This document shows, piece after piece, positions 46,734 to 58,822 of a stretch of DNA of 64,000 bases. This DNA is from Brevipalpus yothersi. Its lineage: Eukaryota > Arthropoda > Arachnida > Trombidiformes > Tenuipalpidae. A program made the translations under genes and the position numbers. Under the pieces are notes generated by a model, which saw only the letters and a program-made list of their open reading frames with translations, made no database searches and was not told the DNA's origin. The DNA lies in NCBI GenBank assembly GCA_003956705.1, contig QZCP01000041.1, positions 1-64,000 of the forward strand, given 5' to 3'. Numbering within the stretch: the first letter of the stretch is position 1; each line of letters opens with the position of its first letter.

Positions 46734-48713
46734 ATGAAAAATTTTTCAGATATGCGCCCACTTATCAATACTGTCGATCTTTCAGTATGTGTTGGTGGTA
46801 GGTCAAACTCAGTTCGAATATTGAACAATGTTAATTTTACCATTCATGCGAGAGCAATAACTGGTCTAATTGCACCCTCTGGAAGTGGTAAAACAACATT
46901 AATTCGTGCTATTATCGGCTTGCTACCGAATGTGTACGGTGATATAGTGATGAGTCAAAGAATAACTCGATCTGATATTGGTTATATGCCTCAAGAGTTG
47001 GCATTAAGTGAACTTTTCAGTGCTTCAGATATGTTATTCTTCACCGGAAACGTCTACGGTATGTCCAGAGAAGAAATTGAGAAAAGAATCCAAGAATTCC
47101 AGATTCGACTTAACTTGCCAACTGACCTCAACCAACGATTAACTAAAATGAGTGGTGGCCAGAAAAGGCGAGTATCACTGGCCATGGCATTGTTTCACCG
47201 TCCAAAAGTGATACTACTTGATGAGCCGACAGTTGGATCAGATCCCGTTACGTGTTGGAAAATTTGGAATTATTTGCAAGAGTGTCGTGATGTGTACGGA
47301 CAGACAGTGGTGATCACAACACACTATTTGGAAGAAGTTCGTAAAGCCGATTTTGTGAGTGTAATGAGAAAGGGACAATTAATTTATGAGAACACCGTTC
47401 TTGGTATGCTATCAGATATGCAAGTGAAAAGTATTGAACATGCAGTGACAAAAATTTATCAATTACGTTCAAAACCCAAGCTTCGTGCTGAAAAATCTAA
47501 ATTCAAAGTGAAAGCAATTCCAGTGAAGTGTCAATCGAAATCCAAATCTGATTTCAAAATACCAGATGATAGACCTCATTCCCAAATCATCAGAGCTTCA
47601 TTAATCCGAATGGTCTCCAAAACTTATTTACCAGTATTTTTGGCATTCTGTTTCGGACTTTCTTGCATGATTGCAGGAACCGTTTTTGCACTCTCTCATT
47701 TCCTATGGAGACCACCAAAATGTTCAATATGCATTGTGGACACGGATCAAAGTGTTACCTCACTAGCTTTACATCAAAATTTGAAAAGTTCCTGGTTTTT
47801 TCCTGAGGCATGTTCCTCACTGGAACAAGCTCATCATCTGGTGGAATCACAAATGAAAGTTGGTTATCTTCATATTGCTAATGATTTTGAGTCAAGTATT
47901 CAGATGTATGCCAAAAATAGGGGTTTCCAAGAGCTTAGTCCACCAAGACTACGATTTTATGGCGATAACACTAAACCTTTTGCCATAGAATTTACACTTC
48001 GATGGTTAGATTCCCAAGTGCTCGATATAATTCGCAACTATCGAACATCGGAAAATTTATCGCAGCCTCTTCACGATATCATCAAAATAGAATCATTTGA
48101 GGGGAAAACATATCAAATTAAGGAAGATGGTGCACTTGATGCACTCATACCAATTATGTTATTATTTTTTGGATTCCAGTATGCAAATAGCCAAAGTTCA
48201 GTACGAATTGGAATTGAGAAAAAGTACGCTTTCCATGAACGCCAGCAATCCATGGGAATAACATGGGCACATCAAGTGGTTGCCTATTTGATACGTGATT
48301 TTTTATTCACATCAGCCATCTACACATTCACGGTTTTCATATTGTTAAGGATCCTTGGTAAAGAGTTTAATGACACTCTTCTCATATATTTAGCAATTGT
48401 CTATCTGGTGGTTGCAACATCAATGTGTACAGGGCTTTTTTTGGCCAGCATAATTAACAATCTAACCGAAGCGATTGCAATTCTTTTCGCAATAAATTTG
48501 ACAGTCTTTTGGTTTAATGGCCTAATATGGAGTCGAGAAAGCTTACCGTATTTTATGACTCCTCTCAATTATCTTGTTCCTTATGATTCGGTAACCAATA
48601 TAGCTTTAGCTTTCTTCAATAATAACATGATAACGTTTGATCCGATCAAATGTTTTGGGCCCATGTTCGCCTGGGCATTTGTGTATGTTCTCGCCGCTAT
48701 TCGTCGACAATAA
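46734..48713 (+). CDS. ABC half transporter, ABCH/ABCG-like
   Basis: One uninterrupted frame of 659 residues with the order ATPase domain then membrane domain. Walker A is APSGSGKTT (about 47-55), the Q-loop MPQE (85-88), the signature MSGGQKRR (139-146), Walker B VILLDEP (159-165) and the switch His is 197 (TTHYLEE). All are intact, so ATP hydrolysis is expected. After a basic linker the membrane half has one helix (about 300-325), a large extracellular loop, then about five more helices in an ABC2-type arrangement. The layout and the SQSSVRIGIEKKYAFHERQQSMG stretch fit the arthropod ABCH group (close to ABCG20/23-like proteins). These act as dimers; the substrate is unknown. No intron is present. 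Confidence 0.9.
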   Translation: MKNFSDMRPLINTVDLSVCVGGRSNSVRILNNVNFTIHARAITGLIAPSGSGKTTLIRAIIGLLPNVYGDIVMSQRITRSDIGYMPQELALSELFSASDMLFFTGNVYGMSREEIEKRIQEFQIRLNLPTDLNQRLTKMSGGQKRRVSLAMALFHRPKVILLDEPTVGSDPVTCWKIWNYLQECRDVYGQTVVITTHYLEEVRKADFVSVMRKGQLIYENTVLGMLSDMQVKSIEHAVTKIYQLRSKPKLRAEKSKFKVKAIPVKCQSKSKSDFKIPDDRPHSQIIRASLIRMVSKTYLPVFLAFCFGLSCMIAGTVFALSHFLWRPPKCSICIVDTDQSVTSLALHQNLKSSWFFPEACSSLEQAHHLVESQMKVGYLHIANDFESSIQMYAKNRGFQELSPPRLRFYGDNTKPFAIEFTLRWLDSQVLDIIRNYRTSENLSQPLHDIIKIESFEGKTYQIKEDGALDALIPIMLLFFGFQYANSQSSVRIGIEKKYAFHERQQSMGITWAHQVVAYLIRDFLFTSAIYTFTVFILLRILGKEFNDTLLIYLAIVYLVVATSMCTGLFLASIINNLTEAIAILFAINLTVFWFNGLIWSRESLPYFMTPLNYLVPYDSVTNIALAFFNNNMITFDPIKCFGPMFAWAFVYVLAAIRRQ

Positions 48714-50193
48714 TCCGATTCATTTTGTAATTATTCATCTACCATCATTGAATTAAAGAAACGAATTGTTTTTCTCTCTCATCTTAATTGATGATCTTTT
48801 TTCTCTGTATACGACTTGGGTTTTTATCGGCTTAATTGAATGAAAAACGAGAATCACAAGGCCAACATTGAATAACTTCAAGTAACTTTAATGTTACTCT
48901 TGAGAGTAGAAATCGACTCCTTATACACAAAATGATATGTAAATCAAGATAATCTAGCATCTGAGTGATACCTCAGGGGCATTAATGTGTGGTTTCTTCT
49001 TTGTAATGAGTAATCAAATTAATTGGAATTCAAATTTCATCATCAATCAACAGATCATCATAGTTCCTAACGTTTGCATACATGCTTGTGATTGAGAGAG
49101 TTTTTTCAAGAAAGTGTATGAAAAAGGGGATGTTTCTTCAGATCGCTCTTAAGATCAAAAAAAGAGATCACTTGAGCCAATCTTAGATAGCAATTAGTTT
49201 TATGAACAATTGAAGAAATGCTAAATTGTTGAGATTTATCTGAGTAAAATCTTGTCAGGTGTAAAAAATACGAGGTTTATTCTATTGATAAAAGAGTGGT
49301 AAAAAAATCTCAATCACTGAAAATAAAAAAAATCAATTGATATTCATCAATATTATCTTATCATTAGTGATATTTAGTACTTTGGTACAATAATCAATGA
49401 AAATGTGATGAGAATCATAATTCGTAGGGAAAAACAACTGGAAACCTGGAGTCAATCAAAACATCTCTCTTTCTTGGGGTGCTTTATTTAACACTTATCA
49501 TTAAAGAATGAGATTTGATCAGGAAATCGTGTGCATTTGAATGGATGGAAAAGATTTTGACACGTGATGGCTCATGATTAATGCAAAAAGGAAACAGTTT
49601 CTTTAATAATCTGATCCTCCTTTTATCTTTGAAAACATTATGACAAACTTAGTGAGTTCCCAAAGAGTGTATTCTTTCATTGAGGAGAGAAATCAGGTCA
49701 TGATTGCTTTAATTTGATTCTTTGCACAGGAAAAAGTGAGAGCATTTCCGTTCCATTTTGTTTGACTCTAAAGCTTATCATCACCCACAGATATCAAATT
49801 AAAAATTGAATTAATTGCTCATAACACAAGTTGATGCGTCGATGAACATTTTTTATTCCGCTCATTCATTCGTCATGCTATCATGATTAAGCTGATCAAT
49901 CTGAGCTATCAAGAGTGAATACAATCAAACAAATAAATTATTACTATTCCTGCCTTCATGATCCTTTTCTTAATATATCAAGTGAAGCTGGTCAAAGTTC
50001 ACTGATTAAGGCCTAAAATTATTATTCTTCCTCTACCCCCCCCCCTCTCTCTCTCTCTTTCTTGGAGAAATACATAAATATCGGCTATCACCTCAATATT
50101 CGAGCATTTCTTGAAGAAAGTTTATCGAAATTTCAATCGTACTTTCTACTACCTCTTCCAAGCCATTCACACATGCTGTATCGATTTTGCATC
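48714..50193. other. Intergenic, no feature recognised
   Basis: About 1.5 kb AT-rich. A C-run followed by CTCTCT lies at about 50,036-50,060, shortly before the Gly-rich peptide gene. No coding exon is seen. Confidence 0.5.
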
Positions 50194-50528
50194 ATGAAAT
50201 CATATCTTACACTCAGTTTTGCTCTTCTTCTTCTCTCATGCTTACTTCTCATCGCTTTGGAACCTCTTGGCTGTGAGGCTCGTAAAGGACGAATTATAAT
50301 TCTCCAGCCATCTTATCCATTCTGGTGAGTATTTTACAGTATGAAATCAACTTCTATGAATTGTTCCCATGATAATCTACCAGAAATGTGTTGAAGGTAG
50401 AAAAAAGTTATTACCTATTGCCTTAACATCATAGGGGTGGTGGTTTCGGTGGCTTTGGTAAATTCGCCGGTGTTGGAGCAGGCTTTGGAGGCCTCGGGGG
50501 TGGTGGCCTTGGCTATGGACGTCGATAA
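50194..50528 (+). CDS. Small secreted glycine-rich peptide
   Basis: Two exons, 50194-50324 and 50435-50528, rejoin a Trp codon (TG|G) across a 110-bp intron; 74 residues. A signal peptide (SFALLLLSCLLLIALEPLG, cleaved near CEA) is followed by RKGRIIILQPSYPFW, then a Gly/Phe/Ala-rich stretch (GGGFGGFGKFAGVGAGFGG) and the end GLGYGRR. The ending Gly-Arg-Arg is the standard signal for removal of basic residues and C-terminal amidation, which would leave a Tyr-amide. It could be a neuropeptide-like or antimicrobial Gly-rich peptide, or a cuticle or silk component. I recognise no named homolog. Confidence 0.7.
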
Positions 50529-51115
50529 AAGTGATCAATTGAAACAGACTGATAATATATGATGACCATACATAATCAAGTTCATGTGAAAAGTCATCAC
50601 AATCAGCTGGAGTTTACTTTGTGACTCTTTTTCTTTCTCTCCCTCTTACTCTCTCTTTCTCTTCAGTGCCGATTTTTGTTCGACAAATTCCACATGTGAA
50701 GAATGCTGCAACCAGTATTACCTAATGTATCAGTTGAAGTTTTTTCCCACTTATCATGCAAACTTGTAGGGGTGTTTTCCAAAAGTTATTCATCCTAGTG
50801 CTGCACAGGTATTCAAGGTTGTAATCCCAGATATTTTGTAGTTTGGAAAAAAGAGGAGAAAATTTTATTTTGATGCTATGAAATAAATGACAGTGTCATC
50901 ATTAAATGGAGGGTTTTTTTTTCTTCGGGCCACATGAATGCTGATTATTAATTTTTCAATTAATTTGTCATCTTGCAGGTTTTTTTGATGATCGTTACGC
51001 GGTGACCGCGAAAGTTGTTATGATTAAAATATTGAATCGGAAATTTCAGAATATAGGTTGAGAAGAGAGAAAACAGGTATCAATTGAAGTGAAATTACAT
51101 TAATTAATCGTTCGA
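50529..51115. other. Intergenic, no feature recognised
   Basis: This stretch lies between the convergent Gly-rich peptide and RING-finger genes and includes their 3' UTRs. CTCTCTTACTCTCTC-like runs occur near 50,630-50,665. Confidence 0.4.
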
Positions 51116-51994
51116 TTAGGCATTCCTAGGAGTACCAGATGAGCCTACATTGGCTTCTTCCAGCAATTGATAAGTTTCCTGTGTCACCATACATATGGGG
51201 CAACCATTGTTTGTCTCTAACCATGTTGACAAACATTCGTGACAGAATGCATGATGACATTCTGGAACGATAACACGATCAACGATAGCTTCCTGACAGA
51301 TTCGACATTTCAAATTTTGAAATGGATAATTTTCACTGACAAGAGAATCTTGATTTCGTGTACGCTTCTTGTTTCTTCTCCTATTCGATGATGAACCAAT
51401 TATGTTTGATTGTTGCGAATTTTGTTCCAACTCCTGCAATTCAACCATCAAAGTTTCATTAATATTCACACTTCCCGGTTCTGTGACCAAAGATCCGAAT
51501 CTATTACGACTGGTTGCTGGGGTTGCAGCCGCAGTGGTGGCCGATTCATCAGAGACAGTTTCCACCATACCAACATCAACAACATCTTCAACTTTTTCCG
51601 TACCTTCGCCATCATCTTCGGACAACATGAAGGCATCATTCGAATTGGTTGAAGTCACCTCTTGGGAGCCTTCCAGCAAACATTCCAAGTATCTATATGA
51701 GCGTGAGGAACTTTGATTTGATGACGATTCGGCTGAATCTTCTGGTATACCCGAATTTTGTGATTCCGTTTCGCTTTCAGAAAATTCACAACCTTTAACT
51801 CCACTAGCACAACTACTACCATCATCTGAACTTCTGGGATCTTCTGTCAAATCTTCCAAATCTGATTCACTTGGTACGAGGGCAATCAGAGCACTTTCCG
51901 AAATTTTACACGATTTTTGTCGATCCTCGATAGGTTTACCTTTTTCAATCACTTCCAATTGTTCAGAATCTTGTGATTTTGAGGCTTCAGCCAT
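51116..51994 (-). CDS. RING-finger protein, probable E3 ubiquitin ligase
   Basis: Single exon, 292 residues, starting at MAEASKSQ. The first 220 residues are acidic, Ser-rich and disordered (SDLEDLTEDPRSSDDGSSC), followed by a basic patch RRRNKKRTR. The RING domain is near the end: CRIC, then PECHHAFCHECL and CPIC, all zinc ligands present in C3HC4 order. RING domains bring a ubiquitin-loaded E2 to a substrate. The layout (basic stretch, C-terminal RING, short tail) fits several families and I cannot name an ortholog. It lies 413 bp downstream of masquerade on the same strand. Confidence 0.85.
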   Translation of the reverse strand: MAEASKSQDSEQLEVIEKGKPIEDRQKSCKISESALIALVPSESDLEDLTEDPRSSDDGSSCASGVKGCEFSESETESQNSGIPEDSAESSSNQSSSRSYRYLECLLEGSQEVTSTNSNDAFMLSEDDGEGTEKVEDVVDVGMVETVSDESATTAAATPATSRNRFGSLVTEPGSVNINETLMVELQELEQNSQQSNIIGSSSNRRRNKKRTRNQDSLVSENYPFQNLKCRICQEAIVDRVIVPECHHAFCHECLSTWLETNNGCPICMVTQETYQLLEEANVGSSGTPRNA

Positions 51995-52407
51995 GATCAG
52001 AATAGTTGATTCAGAAAATTAAAGTAATATATGTATAATGAGCGATGAAACCTTAAGCACCGGAATTGAATCAACTGAGAAAAATAATGACCCAAGATTG
52101 GCGATATGTACATATACGTACATGTACTCAATCAAAATTGCTCAATTATTGTTGAAGGTGGGATATTGCTAAGACAATCAACTTTATCAACTCCTTTTCA
52201 ATATTCCAATACACAGTGTGGATGCTGATAACAGAGGAGTTCAATTAATTGGAGTCGAACGATATGAATGGTAGAGTGGAGAAAGAATTTCTTTCCGCTA
52301 TTTTATGATTAAATTACAAATAATAATAGATAAATTAAAAATTTATCAAAAAAGAATACGATTCCGTAAATATGAGTTCAAAAATAATGAAAATGAAAAA
52401 AATGAGT
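51995..52407. other. RING gene promoter region / masquerade 3' flank
   Basis: AT-rich, with TATGTATAATG and GTACATATACGTACATGTAC-like sequence. No coding exon is seen. Confidence 0.4.
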
Positions 52408-55400
52408 TTATTGATTGTTGACACTTATGATTTGATTAATCCAGCCAATAAAATTAGATACTTTAACATAAACTCCTGGTACATCCTGTCTACCACATCC
52501 AAAGCCCCATGATACCAGACCAGTTAATTCATAAAATCCATCAACTTCACAAACCAATGGACCACCACCATCGCCCTGTAGACAATAAGTAATTATAAGT
52601 AATTAAAATTGATTGTTTTCGAAGGAGAAAGAGAAAAATTTCTACAATTTCAAAATGAACAAATAAGTCGAAAAAATTTTTTCGACTCTTTTCGATATGT
52701 TCTAATTACCTGACATGCATCATTTCCCTCCTCTCCACCAGCACAAAAGCTACTTGATGGAAGAATGAACAGCTTCTCTGTGACAGCATTTATCTTTCCG
52801 GTACATTCTTGATCATCAACAACAGGAACGTCCGCTTCACGTATTCTTAAGGCTATGGGACCAGCTGTGGGAAGAGAACAGAAGAGATGGGAAATTAATC
52901 AATTTGTTAATTACACACACATTCATCAGACATTCTTTCTTCGCTCTCTCTGTTTTGGACTCTAAATTCTCTCTCTCTAACTAAAAGTATCAATCAAATA
53001 GGTCAATACTAACACCAACCTTCATCCCGATATCCATAACCAGTGACCGTACACCGTTGTCCAGGACTTCGATTAGAGCCACGAGCAGGTAGACAGACTA
53101 GGCAAATGGAATCATTCATATTCACTGGACTTTGCATTTTCAGTAGAGCAATATCGTTGTCAAGTGTTTGTCCATTGTGATTATGATGAATGTACGTTGT
53201 GCTCACTTGTTGTGTTTGAGCGTATTTACTTTTCACTTTTGATGATAAATCGTAATCACCAACTCGAATGAAAATATTTTCACCATTTCTCACCAGACTG
53301 TCAAGAGAAAGAGAAGATAGTAGGAAAGAATAAGTAAAAATTTTGTTTGTTTGTCTAAAAATGGCAAAAATTGGAAGAACCACTAACAACAATCAATCAA
53401 CCACTCACCTAGTAATACAATGGGCTGCCGTGAGAACCCACTGAGATCCAATCAGAGCCCCACCACAAATGTATTGATTGTCAGAATTTATTAATGCTAC
53501 TTGCCAACACCATTCACCGGGAAGTGCATCACTTCCGCCAACAATTCGGGGCGATTCACGTCGATGGGTTCCTTTGATACCACATGAATATGGGGTAGCT
53601 TGACGTGGTGGAGCTGAAACGATTTAAGAAAGATCAAGAAAAACAATGAAAACATTTAAGTACATGCTAATGTATATTGACCTAGTGATTTTGTTTTGTT
53701 TTTTTGAGCCTACTTTAATTTGTTTGTTTTTTTGTTCAGCGTTTCACGTAAATACTTACGTTTCACTGGTGGTAATATGATTGTCGGTGATTGTATGGAA
53801 GATGCTTCGTCCAGAGGTGAGAGAGTGACCGAAAGTGTGGTCTGGATTGGTGGAGTGACCAATGTTATGTTCGAGGGAACGAAACCGGATCCGGAAGAAG
53901 AAGAGGAGGAAGACGATGAGGAAGATGGAGATGGAATTGGGAAAGATGATGGAGATGAGGATAGAGAAGGTGGAGCAGAGGATGATTGGAATGATGAAGA
54001 TGATGATGGAGATGGTGAAGATTGGGAGGATATCAGGGGAGGAGAAGGCTGAGAGGAAGGTCTTGCTTTCCATACTCCGTTGTTAAGTATATTAGATTCG
54101 TACGCTTGAATATCACTGATAACGGAACAGCAAATATGTCCTGGATCAGGGCAATAGAATTTGGGATATATTGCATTGCTACCGAGGCAAGTGAAACGAA
54201 AAAATGGAGCCAAACATGTGCCCGGACATACTGGAACTCCACCAGGAAAACCATTCTCACTAGGCGATGGCACAAATGAATCTCCATCACTGGACACCGA
54301 ATCAGTGGGTGATATATGATGATCTGATGGAATAAGATCTTGACCTTTGTTCGGTGGTTGAGATTCATCCAGTGTCGATGGATGGGATGGTTGAGGTGGC
54401 TTCCTATTGGGTATGTAATGATTGTAGTTGGTATTCAGCGGATTAGGTCGATGGTGGGGAGGATGCATTAACGATGGATGAGATTGATAATTGGGAGTTG
54501 ATGAAGGACGAAGTGGATGGTGATGATGGTTGAGCGGGATACTGGGTCTCTGAAAGTGTTGAATGTTGTGTGGTGGAGGTGGTTGATGGAAATTCATTGG
54601 ATAATTGGAAATATAATGTCCTGGAATTTGAAGAGGTCCTCCTTGATTGGAGGAAGGTGGAGGATGGTGATGATGATTCGGAACTGATGGAGGTGGTCGT
54701 TCATGATCAGAATTGGTATTCGAATTTTTGTCCTGAACCTGACAACAAATGGTTCCCGTCATACAGTTGGCAGTTTTGGGAAGCAATTCAGACGGTCGAG
54801 TGCAGACACCACTCAAAAAAGTTGGTATACAATAGCCCATACATTCGACAAGTGTGGACACTGGTGTAGTGGTTGGATTAGAGTCATAAATACAGCATGA
54901 GCTGCCATTTGGACAAACTTTGGTCTTGTCCACTCGATCACACAGTATACTGAATAGTGGACTAACACATGTACCATCGCAAGCCATTCCGTCAGCATTG
55001 CTGGTGTGAAGATTTTTGTCCTTCTTGTCCAATGATTCTAGTAGAGTACTTGCTGACCATGGGCCAACTGTTGTCGGTAATGTTCCCATAGTCGTCTGAT
55101 TTGAAGTCAAAGGGCCTTCATTTGTACTACTTTTGGTACTGTTTGAGATCGAAGTTGGGGTAACAGGAACACTTGTAGACGATGAGATCTTAGATGTGGC
55201 AAATGAAGTTGATGGAAGAGAGGATCCAGAAGTTGAAGATGTAGGCTTCAAACTCGAAGAAGTTGGCGGCTGAAAGATAAAAATGATCGTTAGATGATGA
55301 TTATGAACGAACTATTAATCTCATTGTGACACCAAGTGAGTGTCATCCCTATCAAATTCTATTGGAATTCAAAAATGGTGTCCTGTTGTCAGAATCGAAA

Positions 55401-56443
55401 GTGAAAGTTTCTTCGCTTGGATACAAAAGTCAGCACATAGATTTCTAAGATTCTGAGAGGGGAAATTGTGTTGAAAGAGACAAAATTCGAAGAACGTCTC
55501 ACCTTGAATGTCGAATGAATTGGATTCATTGCCAGAGAGATATTGATAGAATCTCTTTCCGATTGAAGACAGCATGTTTCATCACTTTTGTCACAAATTC
55601 CATTGCTCATAATGTTCCCACAGTATCGAGCGTATTGAGTAAGAACACAAACTCCTGGACAATGAGGATTGATCGACTCTGGAGTGTGTATAGCTGGACC
55701 AGACATGGATGGGGTGGTCAGTCTGTTGGGAAAACGAGTAAGTGAAGTAGATTGTCCAGATCCGGTGGATTGAGAAGGATGTCTTGTGGGACGTTGGGAT
55801 GAATTGACCACACTACTTGGTGTTGGCGAAAAACTTGGTGTTGTTGAGGAAACAAAAAGTGAGGATAGAAAAGATGGAGAAGAAGAAGATGATACTGATG
55901 GTATAGATGAGAGGTGGGATGTTGGAGATGATGATGATGATGAAAATGATGCAGTTGTGGATTGAAATGAAGATGGCGATTGAGAATAGGATAATCCATT
56001 GGATGGCAAACCATGTATGTGAGGTTCGTTGGTGGTATCGAAAGGTGGAGAAGTTTCTACGGCAGTTCCATAGCTGGAATCATTGGGCACACAGCATCTT
56101 AGATATGGTTCACCACAGCTAACTTGTTCCAAAACATGATCACATAATATCGATGTGATCGCGTGGACACATTCACCCGGACATGTTGGATTTTTGCCGG
56201 TCTGAGTCAAAGCGCTCCAGAGATCTGAAAGTGATAAAAATAGCCATGTTGATTGGAAAAAGTTTTTCAAAAATGGTCCATGCTTTTTATGATTGAATTT
56301 TTTCATCGTTAAAGTTCATTTCATGAAGAAAAAATCGATTATTTTATATTTTCGGAAAAATTTATTGTAGTTGCAAAAACGAAATGAAAGTGTCCCATAA
56401 GTAGTTCAGGGTTATTGGTATTGGATCAAGATGGATAAATTTT

Positions 56444-56504
<61 letters not shown>

Positions 56505-57746
56505 TTGATAAAGTATATCAATAGAATTGAGAAGTGAGATGAAGAAATTTTTGCTCCACTTTATCCACTCGATGGCTACAGACAAGAGAGGCAATTTTAT
56601 TCCATCAACGCTGAATGGACTTTCGGTAGCATAGCCGCGCCATTCTGAATACCGCGAACAATAAAATGTTGATAATAGCAGTGAGAGACCTAATTTGATG
56701 ATCATCTCTCTAGAACCAAATAGTGTGAAAGTGTTAGATTGAGAGCAAGATGTGTAGTAAAAAAAATCTTGTGCCGAAAAAAACAATATTGATGGTCAAG
56801 TGGCAGATAACGGTGAAGTATCGATCAATTTTATGGATAAATTTTTGAAAGTTGAAAGATGGAAATTGTGAGCAGAAAGGGAAGATGATTTGAATATTTA
56901 GAGATGCGTTTTCTAGAGACAGTTTGGGAAGGAAATGATGAAATTGAACTTCTTGATAGCTTATATGAGATGTTAGAGAGCGAGAGCAAGGCAATGAGAG
57001 AGAAAACAACCCGGAAGATGGCCTGAAGCTTTTTCCTTCCTGATCTTTTCTCTTGCTTCCTCCTCTTAAATCTAACCTCTCATTTGATCACTATCTCTTG
57101 GTTTCTTATTGGATTTTCTCTTCTCCTCTAAATTGTTCAAAAATATCCAATTCATAGGAAAACTATCATCATGTATGGTATTACATGAACTAAATTTTGG
57201 TGGTCTTGGGATCAAAAGTTCAATAAACTGAGTAAAATCGTAATCTTTGATTGAAAAATTTTAGATAAGAACCCAAAATCTGCCAAGTACAAAAATCAGA
57301 GAGTTTTAAACAGTTTTGCATATTGGATCTTATTCTGTCATTAACGTTGGATAACTTTCGCTGGTCAATATTGGGTGCATGATACTAGATGACCTCTCAA
57401 GTTTGAGATGTGAACTGAAAGGGAACTTGAAAATCTATTTCATTGGGTTGAGAGTTGGCATAACGGAGCAAGAAAAACGAGAAACTTCCGTTAGAAATGA
57501 GACTTGTTTATCGAGTAACGGTCACTACAAGTTATACGCTTCCATTCCCTTGTCATCAATGTTTCTGATTTTCATCAATTTTGGGAGTAAATATTGAGAA
57601 AAATCGAATTTACCTGAAAATATTCCCGATTCACTGGTAGCGGTGGTGGGCTTTTTGTCAGTTTGAAGAGACAAACATGAACTTGTGATAACTGTTAATA
57701 AGATTATCTCTCTAATCACGACGAGATTCACTGATAAACTGAGCAT
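52408..57746 (-). CDS. mas: Masquerade-like clip-domain serine protease homolog
   Basis: Exons (minus): 57746-57614, 56224-55503, 55269-53760, 53613-53409, 53297-53020, 52864-52710, 52575-52408, all in frame, 1056 residues (Drosophila masquerade is similar in length). The protein is secreted. A signal peptide precedes five disulfide-knotted clip domains, two in exon 2 (CPGECVHAITSILC, CPGVCVLTQYARYC) and three in exon 3 (CDGTCVSPLFSILC, CMGYCIPTFLSGVC, CPGTCLAPFFRFTC). These are linked by Ser/Thr/Pro- and His-rich spacers. A trypsin-like domain starts at RIVGG. His (TAAHC) and Asp (DNDIALL) are kept, but the active-site Ser is Gly in GDGGGPL (codon 52,569-52,567), so the protein cannot cleave. 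Masquerade acts in cell adhesion and muscle attachment, and relatives act in immunity. Confidence 0.95.
56446..56502. repeat. (CT)n microsatellite in masquerade intron 1
   Basis: About 57 bp of CT inside the 1.39-kb first intron of the masquerade gene. Confidence 0.95.
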
Positions 57747-58290
57747 CTTTTTTGGTTGATTCGAATCACAGACGAAAAATGATCGTATGAAAAATTTTTC
57801 ACAATTTTTCCACCAATATGACAATGAATCAGACAAATGATTCGGTTGGAATAAACTTAAATTTACAGTAAAACATATTGATCATGGTCAAGATAGTAGT
57901 GTATAGCTTGTGGTCACTTTTGGAGAAGATTGAAAAGTGCCAAGAAGAGGGACCAAAGAGAAGTGGGTAGAGAGAGAGAGAAACCGAATGAAGATCCACC
58001 TTGAACTTGGGTAAAAGTAACTTGTCGAGACAAGTTTAGTCAGCGGCAGCCTCTCTCTTTCTTTCTCTCTCTTAGTTGCCCCTCTTTTTCGTTTCCACCC
58101 GTTAAAATTTGGTCTTCAACTTATATTTTACCATCGTACTTGAAACACCATCAAAATTTGCGCGTTTCTTTTTCCATCTTCTACTTTTTCTTCTTCTTCT
58201 TTTGCCTCCTTATTCTCATTATTCGTTTCGCTTACTCTGCTTTCCTTTCAAAAAAGCCGGATTCCAAAAACCGATCGACCACACTATTGT

Positions 58291-58350
<60 letters not shown>

Positions 58351-58822
58351 ATCTATCTATCTCTCTTTCTCTCTCCTGCCCGGGTGTACGATTCACAACC
58401 ACTTGGCTCTGGTAAAAATGGGTTGTGTTTGTGTACACTTCACAGCTTCGTCGATCATTTTCCTCCCAAATCTCTCAAAACAAATATTGCAAACAAACGA
58501 CAGTGTCACTAATTTTGGCCTCAAAATTCAATGAGAGTCAAAATTTTGAATTTCCAAGACTTTCTGATACAGAAAGTTGATAATTTGTTCAGCGAGTTTT
58601 AGGAGAGGAAGGAGAACAGAGTTTGAGGTTAGCAGTTTCGATTGATTAGCCTTGACAAACACTCTTAGCTCCTCTTGAAAAGAAAACTTTCCCAGCAAAT
58701 CAATCATAGTGTGGAGACGCTTGATCGTAAACAATAACCTTGCAGAGACAATAATTGAATGTAGAATGAGAGCTGGTCATTTAGAGGGGTTTATTTTACG
58801 AGAAAAAGAATCCATATAACAC
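57747..58822. other. Intergenic between masquerade and RpS13
   Basis: It holds the masquerade promoter side and the RpS13 3' flank, with a CT microsatellite. No gene is recognised; open frames here are CT-derived. Confidence 0.5.
58294..58348. repeat. (CT)n microsatellite with TCTA tail
   Basis: About 55 bp of CT followed by a short CTAT repeat. Confidence 0.95.

Noticed and set aside
53720..54086. Glu/Asp-rich and Lys/Met-rich plus-strand open frames
   Set aside because: They are the antisense of the Ser/Pro-rich linker of masquerade exon 3; the minus-strand frame carries the clip domains.
58109..58534. Leu/Ser-rich open frames across the CT tract
   Set aside because: They are microsatellite translations with no conserved domain.
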